Below, one piece after another: positions 16,490-24,988 of a stretch of DNA of 39,785 nucleotides; position 1 is the stretch's first letter, and the number at the start of each line of letters is the position of its first letter. The DNA is taken from NCBI GenBank assembly GCA_043756275.1, contig JAYURJ010000122.1, positions 1 through 39,785 of the forward strand, written 5' to 3'. Source of the stretch: UKL13-2 sp043756275 (GTDB taxonomy: Bacteria > Pseudomonadota > Gammaproteobacteria > Burkholderiales > Usitatibacteraceae). A program made the translations under genes and the position numbers. The notes below the pieces were generated by a model. That model made no database searches. It had not been told where the DNA came from and saw only the letters and a list, made by a program, of their open reading frames with translations.

Positions 16490-17404
16490 CTACGCATTCC
16501 AGTAATCGTAAAAATTGAACCAGTTGTAGGGGTGGGTGCGGGCGTGGCGCTCGAGCGTACTGACATAGGCAGCGAGGCAGTGTTGTGGCGTTGGCGCAAT
16601 GGCTGTCGTATCGGCATTGGCGCTGCCAGCACGCATGTCGCCGACGCGGACAGCGAGCGACTCGAACACGATCTCGTAACGGCGATCGCCGCGGAACAGG
16701 CCAAACACCGTGACGACGGGCGCACCGGTGAGACGCGCAAGGCGCAACGGGCTTAGTGAAAAGCGGGCTGGCTTGCCCAGGAATGGCACGGGCTGGGTCG
16801 CTTCGTCCGCGTAGATCCGATCAGCAAGAATACCGACGACTTCACCGCGTTCCAGGCATTCCTTGACGCACAGCATCGAGCCCGGATCTCCCAGCGGGAT
16901 GATTTTATAAGGCAGCGACGCCTGCGCGCCGGTGATGAGACCATGGAACTGCGCGGAGTCGTTAACGTGCATCGCCATGTTGATGGCCAATTTCTTTTCC
17001 ACGCTGCCGACGATGCCCAACATTTCGAAGCTGCCCAGATGCGAGCCCAACAACAGGCAGCCACGCCCGGCAGCAAGCGCATTCCAGAACACCGCTTCGT
17101 TGGTGACCGTGATGTCGAATTCGCGATGGCGGCCATGCAGCAGGTAGATGCGATCCAGCAACGTTGTCGAAAAAACGAATAGATGGGTGAAGGTGTCGTG
17201 CCAGGTGGCGGCACGGCCAAGTGCGCGGTCGAGAAATGCCTGCGAAGCCCGCCGCGACTGCGGTGCAGTCACAAAAAAATACGCGCAGATCGGCACCAGC
17301 AGTGCCCGGCACAGGCCGCGCCCGACATGTATCGCCAGCCAGGTGATGAGGCGAATCGCGCTGCTGCTGCCGCGCTCACGCTGATCGCGCCACGCGCCAC
17401 TCAT
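16490..17404 (-). CDS. LpxL/HtrB-like lysophospholipid acyltransferase
   Basis: 304 aa. N-terminal membrane anchor (residues about 18-46), then the acyltransferase domain with HLGSFE (His122-x4-Glu127, the HX4D/E catalytic motif), GDPGSM and a RIYADEA region. Family members transfer acyl groups from ACP to lipid A or phospholipid. In aryl polyene clusters such enzymes are thought to attach the polyene acyl chain to its membrane anchor. Start and upstream stop share a base (TGATG). Confidence 0.88.
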   Translation of the reverse strand: MSGAWRDQRERGSSSAIRLITWLAIHVGRGLCRALLVPICAYFFVTAPQSRRASQAFLDRALGRAATWHDTFTHLFVFSTTLLDRIYLLHGRHREFDITVTNEAVFWNALAAGRGCLLLGSHLGSFEMLGIVGSVEKKLAINMAMHVNDSAQFHGLITGAQASLPYKIIPLGDPGSMLCVKECLERGEVVGILADRIYADEATQPVPFLGKPARFSLSPLRLARLTGAPVVTVFGLFRGDRRYEIVFESLAVRVGDMRAGSANADTTAIAPTPQHCLAAYVSTLERHARTHPYNWFNFYDYWNA

Positions 17405-19188
17405 CAGATGCCTTTATCCGTGGCGATGGCCGTATTCACGACCCACTGTCCGGCGGCGATAAGCGCACCCGGCAGGCAGGCATCGACCTCATGGCGAACT
17501 TCGATGTGCGCGCGCAAGTTTTCGTCACCACGTACTTCGGCGTGCACCGTGAATGCCTGATCTGGCCGCAGCGGCGCATAAAAGCGCATCGACAACAATG
17601 TGCCAAGCATGATGTCCGGCAATTGCCGCTTGATCGCCTCGGCCACGTGCGTGAGGATGACAACACCAGGAACGATAGCGTTGCCCGGAAAATGGCCGGC
17701 AATAGCGGGGTGATTCATGGGCACAACCAACGGCAACTTGTGCAGCACCACGGAGGGTGGCGTCTGCGACGCGCGCCTTGCTGGCGCAATTTGTTGCGAC
17801 TGCTGAATTTGCGAAAGCAGTTCCGCTAACGCCGCGTGCGGCAGCTTTCCGTTCGCATTGCGCGGCAACTGCGAAACACGTAGCAACGGACGTGGTACGA
17901 ACACTGGGTCGACACGTGCGCGCAACGCTGCTCGAACTTCTTCCGGGGACAAAGTTGCTGACACATAGAACGCTGCCAGTCGCCTGGCGGGATGGGCGTC
18001 GTCGTGCGAAGCAGCGTCACCAGCCACATCAGGGACAAAATAAACCGCGTCCTCGATCCCCGGAATTTCACTGATCCATCGATTCAACGCTGACAATGAA
18101 GCGCGCTTGCCTGCGATTTTCAGCATGTCCGCACTGCGCCCCAACCAGAGGAATCGGCCATCCTGACCCAAGCGCAGTTCGTCAGCTAATGGCACGGCAA
18201 CATCAATGTGCGTTCCAGAGGCAACGATAGGCTGACCTTGCCCCTCGACTCGGGCGACTTCCTTGAGTTCAACGCCGCGCAAAGGCGACCACCATTCATC
18301 GGTCGCGGTGCGGCGTGTAGCGAGCGCGCCAGTTTCGGTTGAACCGTAGATTTCCACGACCGGCACCTGCCATTTCGTTTCTGCAGCGATGGCCAGTGCA
18401 GGCGGCAAGCTCATGGTGGACGCGACAACGCCCGCGAGACCATTGAGCGATGCCGCGGCCTGCAGAGGCGGGCGCATGTGAACAGGCGTCGTCATCCACC
18501 AGCACGGACGCGCGCATTGTGCGAGCGCGACCTGCAGATCCGCCCACAGCAAGGGCTTCTCGGCATGCACCGGAATGCCTGCGTACCATGGCAGCATCAC
18601 CGTCGTTTCGAGCCCGAACATGTGCTGTGGCGGCACGCTACCCACGACGGCGCAGTGCATAGGCCATGACCAATCAAGCGCGGCGATGAGGTTGGCGGCA
18701 CCTCTGGTCAACTGGCCCCAGCTTTTGGCATGCGCCGTTGGCTGCCCGGTACTGCCGGATGTAAAGAGGATCGCCGCGTTAAAGTCGGCAGCAATGGCCG
18801 GCACTCGCAGGGCCGCCTCGTCCCGCTGCGTAGAGGGCACAGTCATCCTATCCATCGCCAGCCAGGGTCGCAAATCAAACGCATCCGGCGCATCGATGGC
18901 GCGATCACTGATGATCGACGCATCGGGGTATTGGCGGACCAGCTGCTCCCAATCGCCGCGGCCCTGACCCGATGGAAACAAGGATGTCTGCTTGCGTACC
19001 AGTGCGGCGGCAAATCCGAGCATGAAACCGGCGCGATTCTCCGACAGGTTGATCACGAACGGCGCATCCGGCAGCGCATCGGCAAGCTCGCGCACGGTAT
19101 CAAAGAATTCGCCGGCGCAGATCGCACCATCAGCGTCCAGCAGCACGGCGTCAGCAGTTGTGCGGTAGCCCGCCAGCGGCAGCATCAT
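17404..19188 (-). CDS. Adenylation enzyme fused to hotdog dehydratase (ApeH-ApeI-like fusion)
   Basis: 594 aa in two parts. Residues 1-460 form an ANL adenylation enzyme: TSGSTGQP (143-150), YGSTETGA (281-288), GRSADMLKIAGKR (350-362) and Lys448 in NANGKLPH. It would load the aromatic acid starter onto the ACP. After a Gln/Ala-rich linker (460-478), residues 480-594 are a FabA/FabZ-like hotdog with the catalytic stretch HPAIAGHFPGNAIVPG (His499 in GHFPG). In characterised aryl polyene clusters these two activities are separate proteins (ApeH and ApeI). Sequence is continuous with no frameshift. Overlaps the next gene upstream by 4 nt. Confidence 0.88.
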   Translation of the reverse strand: MMLPLAGYRTTADAVLLDADGAICAGEFFDTVRELADALPDAPFVINLSENRAGFMLGFAAALVRKQTSLFPSGQGRGDWEQLVRQYPDASIISDRAIDAPDAFDLRPWLAMDRMTVPSTQRDEAALRVPAIAADFNAAILFTSGSTGQPTAHAKSWGQLTRGAANLIAALDWSWPMHCAVVGSVPPQHMFGLETTVMLPWYAGIPVHAEKPLLWADLQVALAQCARPCWWMTTPVHMRPPLQAAASLNGLAGVVASTMSLPPALAIAAETKWQVPVVEIYGSTETGALATRRTATDEWWSPLRGVELKEVARVEGQGQPIVASGTHIDVAVPLADELRLGQDGRFLWLGRSADMLKIAGKRASLSALNRWISEIPGIEDAVYFVPDVAGDAASHDDAHPARRLAAFYVSATLSPEEVRAALRARVDPVFVPRPLLRVSQLPRNANGKLPHAALAELLSQIQQSQQIAPARRASQTPPSVVLHKLPLVVPMNHPAIAGHFPGNAIVPGVVILTHVAEAIKRQLPDIMLGTLLSMRFYAPLRPDQAFTVHAEVRGDENLRAHIEVRHEVDACLPGALIAAGQWVVNTAIATDKGI

Positions 19189-19904
19189 CGGCCGGCTCCT
19201 GCGTTGCGCTGGCTGGTGGAGTGCGCAGCGTTCCGACTCACCCGCACGACGTTGGAGATAAGTACCAGCAGGGAGCCGTGCGCCCGCTCACGAAAGCGGT
19301 AGTGGCGGTAGACATATTCACCAAGAAACAGTGCGCCCGGAACAATGTACCCAAGGCCGTGCACCCATCGCGACCACAGCTCGAGCGGAAGTAGCGGCAC
19401 CAGCGTCAGCGCGATGGCGAACAGCAATACGAAACAGAGCGACCAGACCCAAGTGAGCATTCGTGTGTGGCGGGCTATGTCCGGCGGCAGATCGGGATGC
19501 TCCATGCGTGCCACCCGTGTGATGAGTGGCTCAACTCCCGGACGAAGCGTGCGGTAGAAAAAAAACGCCATAAACGCAAACGCGGCCAGAGGCGGCGCGT
19601 ACGCGATGAAGTGAACCGTTTTTGCAAAGTAAACACAAGCCGCAACCATTGCAGCGCCGATCACCAATCCGAGAATGTAGCGACCGGACACCGCGAGCAG
19701 CACACCGACCATCGTTGCCACAATGGCCACTGCTGCCACGCGCATGCCGCTCATGGTTGCAGTCATGTAGCTCACACCAAGCAGCAGCCATATCCCAAGT
19801 AGGCCGATATTTTTCAGGTCAGGGCGGTGATTTGCCGTTGGAGTGCCTCGCTCATCGGACGACGACTGGCAGACTTGTTGCTCGTCAGTCGGCGATCGGT
19901 TCAA
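19185..19904 (-). CDS. COG4648-type inner membrane protein (ApeG-like)
   Basis: 239 aa. After a polar N-terminus (about 30 residues) there are about six hydrophobic helices, in pairs around 34-50, 55-85, 95-115 and 150-205, with EHPDLPPDIARHTRMLTWVW before the last pair. This is the pattern of the COG4648 membrane protein regularly found between the ACP and adenylation genes in aryl polyene clusters. Function unknown. It ends inside the start of the adenylation gene. A start further in (for example near the first helix) is possible. Confidence 0.78.
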   Translation of the reverse strand: MNRSPTDEQQVCQSSSDERGTPTANHRPDLKNIGLLGIWLLLGVSYMTATMSGMRVAAVAIVATMVGVLLAVSGRYILGLVIGAAMVAACVYFAKTVHFIAYAPPLAAFAFMAFFFYRTLRPGVEPLITRVARMEHPDLPPDIARHTRMLTWVWSLCFVLLFAIALTLVPLLPLELWSRWVHGLGYIVPGALFLGEYVYRHYRFRERAHGSLLVLISNVVRVSRNAAHSTSQRNAGAGR

Positions 19905-19915
19905 GACATCGGCCG

Positions 19916-20185
19916 TCAGGCGGTTCTATGCAGCTGAATATGCTGCGACAAGCTTCGCAGCGAACCAAAGATGCTCTTGTTTTCGGGGTCATCTGAACGC
20001 AGCTTGACGCCGTATTTTTGTTCCACAGCCATCGAGAGTTCGAGCATGTCTAGCGAATCGAGCCCAAGACCTTCACCGAACAGGCGCGCTTCGGGATCGA
20101 TCGCGTCTGCTGACGTTTCCTCAAGGTTGAGCGATTCCACGATCAGGGAAGCGAGTTCCGACTCGTAGTGGTGACCATTGTTCAT
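19916..20185 (-). CDS. Acyl carrier protein (ApeE/ApeF-like)
   Basis: 89 aa from the ATG at 20185, with AGAAGG 5 nt upstream; the longer open frame to 20359 has no support. Carries the growing chain on phosphopantetheine attached to Ser44 in the LGLDSLDMLEL motif. Acidic, helical, normal ACP length. First gene of the cluster on the minus strand. Canonical aryl polyene clusters carry two ACPs and a phosphopantetheinyl transferase; only this ACP, and no transferase, is in the window. Confidence 0.93.
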   Translation of the reverse strand: MNNGHHYESELASLIVESLNLEETSADAIDPEARLFGEGLGLDSLDMLELSMAVEQKYGVKLRSDDPENKSIFGSLRSLSQHIQLHRTA

Positions 20186-20438
20186 ATCGACCTTCTGTAT
20201 TGAGTTGTGGTGCGCGATGCAACTGTCACCGCCCAGTTGATTTAGGGTTCTTGTGTAGGACGACTGTACGCGGGTAGTGAGGGCTTCCATGTAGGACAAA
20301 CGCGCAAACTGGTGTCTCCAAATGTAGGCGCTCCGCAGGCCAGAATCGTGCAACCGCATGATTTCAAGCGCGAAGGACGCGCGTTGATGTCATGGTGGGT
20401 GAAGCGCTACTAGGACTACATTCGTGACTGCCGAACGC
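20186..20438 (-). promoter_or_regulatory. Upstream region of the biosynthetic cluster with spaced direct repeats
   Basis: 250 bp between the ACP gene and the hppA terminator. TGTAGGAC occurs at 20254-20261 and 20290-20297 and TGTAGG at 20323-20328 (plus-strand reading), starts 36 and 33 nt apart, with a related TAGGAC at 20411-20416. Near-integral helical spacing ahead of an operon start suggests binding sites for a regulator. I could not assign -35/-10 boxes. Confidence 0.4.
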
Positions 20439-20467
20439 AAAAAAGCCGGGGATCACCCGGCTTTTTT
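20439..20467. terminator. Bidirectional rho-independent terminator downstream of hppA
   Basis: AAAAAAGCCGGG (20439-20450), loop GATCA, CCCGGCTTTTTT (20456-20467): a perfect 12-bp arm with A/T tracts on both sides. It ends hppA transcription on the minus strand 24 nt after its stop and insulates the biosynthetic cluster. Confidence 0.93.
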
Positions 20468-20491
20468 ATTGCGGCTTTTGTAAGACAGGAG

Positions 20492-22804
20492 CTATTTCTT
20501 TGGTGCTTCCGCCGGCTTTGTATCAGTTGGTTTCGCTGCTGGCGCGCTTGCCGCTGGCGCTGCTGCCGGTGTTGCGGTCGGCGCTGCCGCTGGCGCGACT
20601 ACGGGCACAACCGCAGCTGCAGGTGCAACCACTGGCACGACAGGTGCCGCCGCCGGTGCTGCGGCCTTCTGCTCGACCTTCATCGGTGCAACAGCCTTCG
20701 GTGCGGTATCAGCACCACCGGCAATCAGCGGCACAATCAGCAACGCCACGATGTTGATGATCTTGATCAGCGGATTGATCGCGGGACCTGCCGTGTCTTT
20801 GTACGGATCACCCACAGTGTCGCCGGTTACGGCAGCTTTATGCGCGTCCGAACCTTTGCCGCCGAAGTGGCCGTCTTCAATGTATTTCTTGGCGTTGTCC
20901 CACGCGCCGCCACCGGTACACATCGAGATCGCGACGAACAGACCCGTCACGATGGTGCCCATCAACATACCGCCGAGCGCCTGAATACCAGCCTCACGAC
21001 CCATCAGCAGGCCAACGATCAGGACCACGGCAATCGGTGCCAGCACCGGCAGCAATGAAGGAATAATCATTTCCTTGATCGCGCCACGGGTCAGCATGTC
21101 GACCGCGCGGGAGTAATCGGGCTTGGCCGTACCTTCCATGATGCCTTTGATTTCGCGGAACTGGCGGCGAACTTCTTCGACCACATGACCGGCGCAACGA
21201 CCGACAGCTTCCATCGCCATCGCGGCGAACAGATACGGAATCAACCCGCCGACAAACAATCCGATGATGACCGCAGGGTTCGAGAGATCGAATGTGACGT
21301 GGCGACCCGCTTCTGCCAATTTGTGCGTGTAATCGGCAAACAGCACCAATGCTGCAAGACCGGCGGAACCAATCGCATAGCCTTTGGTGACCGCTTTTGT
21401 GGTGTTGCCAACCGCGTCAAGCGGATCGGTAACGTCGCGCACTGACTTTGGCAGACCGGACATTTCGGCGATACCGCCGGCGTTATCGGTGATCGGGCCG
21501 TATGCGTCAAGGGCGACCACAATACCTGCCATCGACAACATTGATGTTGCAGCGATTGCGATGCCATACAAACCCGCCAGCGCGTAGGCGGCATAAATCG
21601 CCAGACAGACTGACAGCACCGGCCATGCGGTGGAACGCATCGACACGCCAAGGCCCGCGATCATGTTGGTCGCGTGACCTTTGGTGGAGGCTTCAGCCAC
21701 GTGCCGCACGGGCTTGAATTCGGTACCGGTGTAGTACTCAGTGATATAGACCATCAATGCCGTCAACACCAGACCAACCACGCAGCAGAGCCACAGGTTC
21801 ATGACGGTCAGCTTCGGGTCTTGCAGGTAAACGTCGCCCATCATGTAAGCGGTAATCGGGTAGAACGCCGCCACCGCCAAAATGCCTGAAATCGCCAGAC
21901 CGCGATACAGCGCGTTCATGATCTTGCCGCCTTCACGCGCGGTCACGAACGAGCAACCGACGATGGAAGCAATGATCGCAAATGCGCCGAGCACCAGTGG
22001 ATAAACCACTACGTTTGCAACAGTGGCGGTACCGGGCAACAACAATGCGCCCAAGACCATCGTTGCGATGATTGTGACCGCATAAGTTTCAAACAAATCA
22101 GCGGCCATGCCGGCGCAATCGCCAACGTTGTCGCCGACGTTATCGGCAATCACGGCAGGGTTGCGTGGATCATCTTCTGGAATGCCGGCTTCGACTTTAC
22201 CAACCAGATCGGCACCGACGTCAGCACCTTTGGTGAAAATACCGCCGCCGAGTCGCGCGAAGATTGAAATCAGCGATGAGCCAAAAGCCAGGCCAATCAT
22301 CGGCTTGATGACATCACTCAACTTGGTGCCAAACGCGGCCGATCCTTGCAGGTAGTAAAAGAACACCACTACGCTCAACAGGCCCAGACCCACCACCAGC
22401 AACCCGGTGATCGCCCCGCCTTTGAAGGCGACATTCAGCGCAGGATTGATGCCGTGACGCGCCGCCTCGGCGGTGCGCACGTTGGCACGGACTGACACGT
22501 TCATGCCGATGTAGCCCGCCGCGCCGGATGCAATTGCGCCAAGAGCAAAGCCCATCGCGGTGTCGCCACCCAAGCCAGGAATCGCCCAGATCGCGACAAA
22601 CAACACCGCGCCGACGATGCCGATGGTCATGTATTGCCTATTCAAATAGGCTTTCGCGCCAGCTTGAATTGCCGCTGCGATTTCGCGCATACGGTCGTTG
22701 CCGTCTGGTTGCGAAAGAATCCATTTGGTTTGCCACGCGCCGTAAGCAAGCGCCAACAACGCGCATGCCAAGGCAAAAAGAAGACCTGCTGAAACGGTAG
22801 CCAT
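20492..22804 (-). CDS. hppA: Membrane-bound proton-pumping pyrophosphatase, K+-independent type, with Ala/Pro-rich C-terminal tail
   Basis: 770 aa; AGGGAG precedes the ATG at 22804. Hydrolyses PPi and pumps H+ out across the inner membrane. The core (1-695) has the family's many helices and substrate motifs: DVGADLVGKVE (195-205), DNVGDNVGDCAGMAADLFE (221-239) and GDTVGDPYKDTAGPA (661-675). Lys470 in GNTTKAV marks the K+-independent class; K+-dependent enzymes have Ala there. Residues 697-770 are an extra tail rich in Ala, Pro, Val and Lys, with two perfect copies of VVPVVAPAAA (722-731, 732-741). In known structures the C-terminus faces the outside, so the tail would lie in the periplasm. 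Confidence 0.97.
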   Translation of the reverse strand: MATVSAGLLFALACALLALAYGAWQTKWILSQPDGNDRMREIAAAIQAGAKAYLNRQYMTIGIVGAVLFVAIWAIPGLGGDTAMGFALGAIASGAAGYIGMNVSVRANVRTAEAARHGINPALNVAFKGGAITGLLVVGLGLLSVVVFFYYLQGSAAFGTKLSDVIKPMIGLAFGSSLISIFARLGGGIFTKGADVGADLVGKVEAGIPEDDPRNPAVIADNVGDNVGDCAGMAADLFETYAVTIIATMVLGALLLPGTATVANVVVYPLVLGAFAIIASIVGCSFVTAREGGKIMNALYRGLAISGILAVAAFYPITAYMMGDVYLQDPKLTVMNLWLCCVVGLVLTALMVYITEYYTGTEFKPVRHVAEASTKGHATNMIAGLGVSMRSTAWPVLSVCLAIYAAYALAGLYGIAIAATSMLSMAGIVVALDAYGPITDNAGGIAEMSGLPKSVRDVTDPLDAVGNTTKAVTKGYAIGSAGLAALVLFADYTHKLAEAGRHVTFDLSNPAVIIGLFVGGLIPYLFAAMAMEAVGRCAGHVVEEVRRQFREIKGIMEGTAKPDYSRAVDMLTRGAIKEMIIPSLLPVLAPIAVVLIVGLLMGREAGIQALGGMLMGTIVTGLFVAISMCTGGGAWDNAKKYIEDGHFGGKGSDAHKAAVTGDTVGDPYKDTAGPAINPLIKIINIVALLIVPLIAGGADTAPKAVAPMKVEQKAAAPAAAPVVPVVAPAAAVVPVVAPAAAPTATPAAAPAASAPAAKPTDTKPAEAPKK

Positions 22805-23194
22805 TTACCCACTCCCTGAAAGATTGAAACCGGACCTGCTATTTTATGAACAGCTAATGCCGTGAAAAAACACGCAATTTTAACAGAGGACGGACCCACG
22901 AACGACTCGCATTTCACATTCGGCGCGTCGATGGTCAGAAACATCCAGACACCACTGGAAGACAAACTCTAGCACTGGCGGGTGTCAACAGCCATTTATA
23001 GCCTGTATGCCTCGCCAATGCTTGAGTTTTGCAATGCGTTGGGCAGATTTACCCGCGTCACTGCTGGGCTGCGTGTCGGAAATTGGGAAGTGCGGTTCGC
23101 GCCGGTTCCCTACATCAACTCAAGCGCAGTCCTTCTGGCACAGAAGGACTGCCGACGAGATCATTGGTGCTCCACAATCAACACGGATACCACT
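22805..23194. other. Intergenic region between hppA and the DUF4124 gene
   Basis: 390 bp that must hold the hppA promoter (minus). An open frame from 22982 runs in phase into the DUF4124 gene but has no homology-like features before its signal peptide. A perfect 12-bp hairpin lies at 23126-23152. No convincing gene. Confidence 0.5.
23126..23152. repeat. Perfect 12-bp inverted repeat upstream of the DUF4124 gene
   Basis: GCAGTCCTTCTG (23126-23137), 3-nt loop GCA, CAGAAGGACTGC (23141-23152). Very stable as RNA or DNA but not followed by a T-run. It lies 43 nt before the proposed GTG start, in the probable 5' leader. Confidence 0.7.
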
Positions 23195-23686
23195 GTGAAT
23201 CGCCTCCAATTTGTTTGTGTACTCAGCCTGTGTGTGTCACCGTTGTCACACGCAGAGGAGATTTTCAAATGCAACACCGACACCGGTGTGACCTACCAGA
23301 ATCAACCATGTACCGAGGGTACGTCAATACTGTTGCTGCGATCGGCACCTTCAAAACCCGACGCGCAATCAGACGCGGAAGGCGTTGCGGTGATACCTGA
23401 CCAAAAACCCGTGCCTCCGCCGGGTCGCACCGCCTTAACCGGTGGGGAATTGCGTGACGGCATGTCCGACATGCAGATACTCAACAACCGAAATTGGGGC
23501 AAGCCGCAACGTATCACGCGCAATCGCCAGCCGCGTGCATGGCATGAATACTGGAACTATGAGACTGGGGCGAATAGCGGCAAACGCCTGCACTTTATCA
23601 ACGGCAGGCTAGCGCGCGTCGAAGAGCAGGAGTCGCCGACTCAAGTCGCCGACAAACCTGAGATAGAAGCAATCGTGGAGCGCTAG
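23195..23686 (+). CDS. DUF4124 domain-containing periplasmic protein
   Basis: 163 aa from a GTG at 23195, chosen because a signal peptide starts there (LQFVCVLSLCVSPLSHA, cut before EEIF). The ribosome binding site is weak. The mature N-terminus has the DUF4124 pattern EIFKCNTDTGVTYQNQPCTEG: an aromatic/Lys-Cys stretch, then xYxxxPC with a likely disulfide. The rest (Pro-rich linker, then GMSDMQILNNRNWGKPQ and a WNYETG stretch) resembles the SmpA-like extension often found with this domain. Function unknown. Converges with the PPi-PFK gene. Confidence 0.72.
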   Translation: MNRLQFVCVLSLCVSPLSHAEEIFKCNTDTGVTYQNQPCTEGTSILLLRSAPSKPDAQSDAEGVAVIPDQKPVPPPGRTALTGGELRDGMSDMQILNNRNWGKPQRITRNRQPRAWHEYWNYETGANSGKRLHFINGRLARVEEQESPTQVADKPEIEAIVER

Positions 23687-23719
23687 CTAACAAAAGCGCG
23701 ACAACGGGCAGTTCACCCC

Positions 23720-24988
23720 TTACAACGAGAACGCCGCCAACTTCTTCTTCACCGCCACATTTTTCAACGTGACATAGCGCGGCAACCCACCCTCGTACGG
23801 CGGATAGGCTTCGCCTTCAATGAGCGGTTGCAAATAATTGCGGCATTTTTGTGTGATGTGAAAACCATCTGCCGTCATGAAATCGCGCGGCATTTTCTTT
23901 TCCTGATTCGCCACATCCGTGAGCGGCGCAGGAATGATTTCCCATTGGTAGGGTTTGGATTTGGTGCGCTTGATGGCGGGCATCACGCCGTTCATGCCTT
24001 TGACCGCGTATTCCACTGCAGCCTTGCCGACGGCGTAGCTTTGCAGCACATCGGTTTTTGAAGCGATATGGCGCGCGGCACGTTGCAGATAATCGGCCAC
24101 GGCCCAGTGGTTTTTCAATTTCAGCTCGCGCCTGACCATGTCGGCGATGAATGGCGCGACGCCGCCCAACTGCGCATGCCCGAACGCATCCACCAAGCCC
24201 GATTCAGAAACGAATTTCCCATCAGTATTGCGAATGCCCTCGGATACGCCGACGGCGCAAAAGCCGTGCTTCTTGACGCACGCATCCACGCGCGCGAGAA
24301 ATTTCTGCGGCTCAAAGGCGATTTCGGGGAACAATAAAATTTGTGGCGCATCACCTGCTTTTTCTGCGGCCAGCCCGCACGCCGCCGTAATCCAGCCCGC
24401 ATGTCGGCCCATCACTTCGAGCACAAATACCTTGGTGGACGTTCTGGCCATCGAAACCACATCCAGCCCGGCTTCGCGCATGCTGACGGCAACGTATTTG
24501 GCAACCGAGCCAAATCCTGGTGAGCAATCGGTAATCGGCAGATCGTTATCTACCGTTTTCGGTACGTGTACGGCGGTGAGCGGATAACCCATCGATTCGC
24601 TCAGTTGCGAAATTTTCAGGCAGGTGTCGGCGGAATCGCCACCGCCGTTGTAGAAAAAATAGCCGATGTTGTGGGCCTTGAACACTTCAATCAGGCGCTC
24701 ATATTCACGCCTGTTGGTGTCGAGGCTTTTGAGTTTGTAGCGACACGAGCCGAACGCGCCTGCCGGGGTGTGGCCGAGTGCTTTGATATTGGCGAGTGGC
24801 TCTTTGCTGGTGTCGATCAGATCTTCGGTGAGCGCGCCGATGATGCCATTGCGGCCCGCGTAGACCTTGCCAATTTTCTTCGGGTATTTGCGGGCGGTTT
24901 CGATCACGCCTTGCGCAGAGATATTGATGACGGCGGTGACGCCACCGGACTGGGCGTAGAAGGCGTTGCGGGGGGAGGATGTGGTCAT
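23720..24988 (-). CDS. pfp: Pyrophosphate-dependent 6-phosphofructokinase
   Basis: 422 aa from the ATG at 24988, overlapping the adk stop by 4 nt (ATGA). Reversibly phosphorylates fructose 6-phosphate with PPi. Two residues mark PPi use: Asp118 in GGGDS (Gly in ATP enzymes) and Lys144 in PKTVDND (Gly in ATP enzymes). Catalytic Asp147 and the MGRHAGW substrate motif are present. Length fits the about 400-residue PPi-PFK group. Coupling to adk and proximity to hppA fit a PPi-linked energy metabolism, as reported for methanotrophs in which pfp and hpp genes are co-transcribed. Confidence 0.93.
   Translation of the reverse strand: MTTSSPRNAFYAQSGGVTAVINISAQGVIETARKYPKKIGKVYAGRNGIIGALTEDLIDTSKEPLANIKALGHTPAGAFGSCRYKLKSLDTNRREYERLIEVFKAHNIGYFFYNGGGDSADTCLKISQLSESMGYPLTAVHVPKTVDNDLPITDCSPGFGSVAKYVAVSMREAGLDVVSMARTSTKVFVLEVMGRHAGWITAACGLAAEKAGDAPQILLFPEIAFEPQKFLARVDACVKKHGFCAVGVSEGIRNTDGKFVSESGLVDAFGHAQLGGVAPFIADMVRRELKLKNHWAVADYLQRAARHIASKTDVLQSYAVGKAAVEYAVKGMNGVMPAIKRTKSKPYQWEIIPAPLTDVANQEKKMPRDFMTADGFHITQKCRNYLQPLIEGEAYPPYEGGLPRYVTLKNVAVKKKLAAFSL

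Noticed and set aside
18730..19302. 190-codon plus-strand frame opposite the adenylation gene
   Set aside because: Shadow frame; rich in Arg/His with no domain pattern.
8167..20185. CRISPR, phage or transposon origin of the cluster
   Set aside because: No integrase, transposase, attachment repeats or spacer arrays seen at either border.
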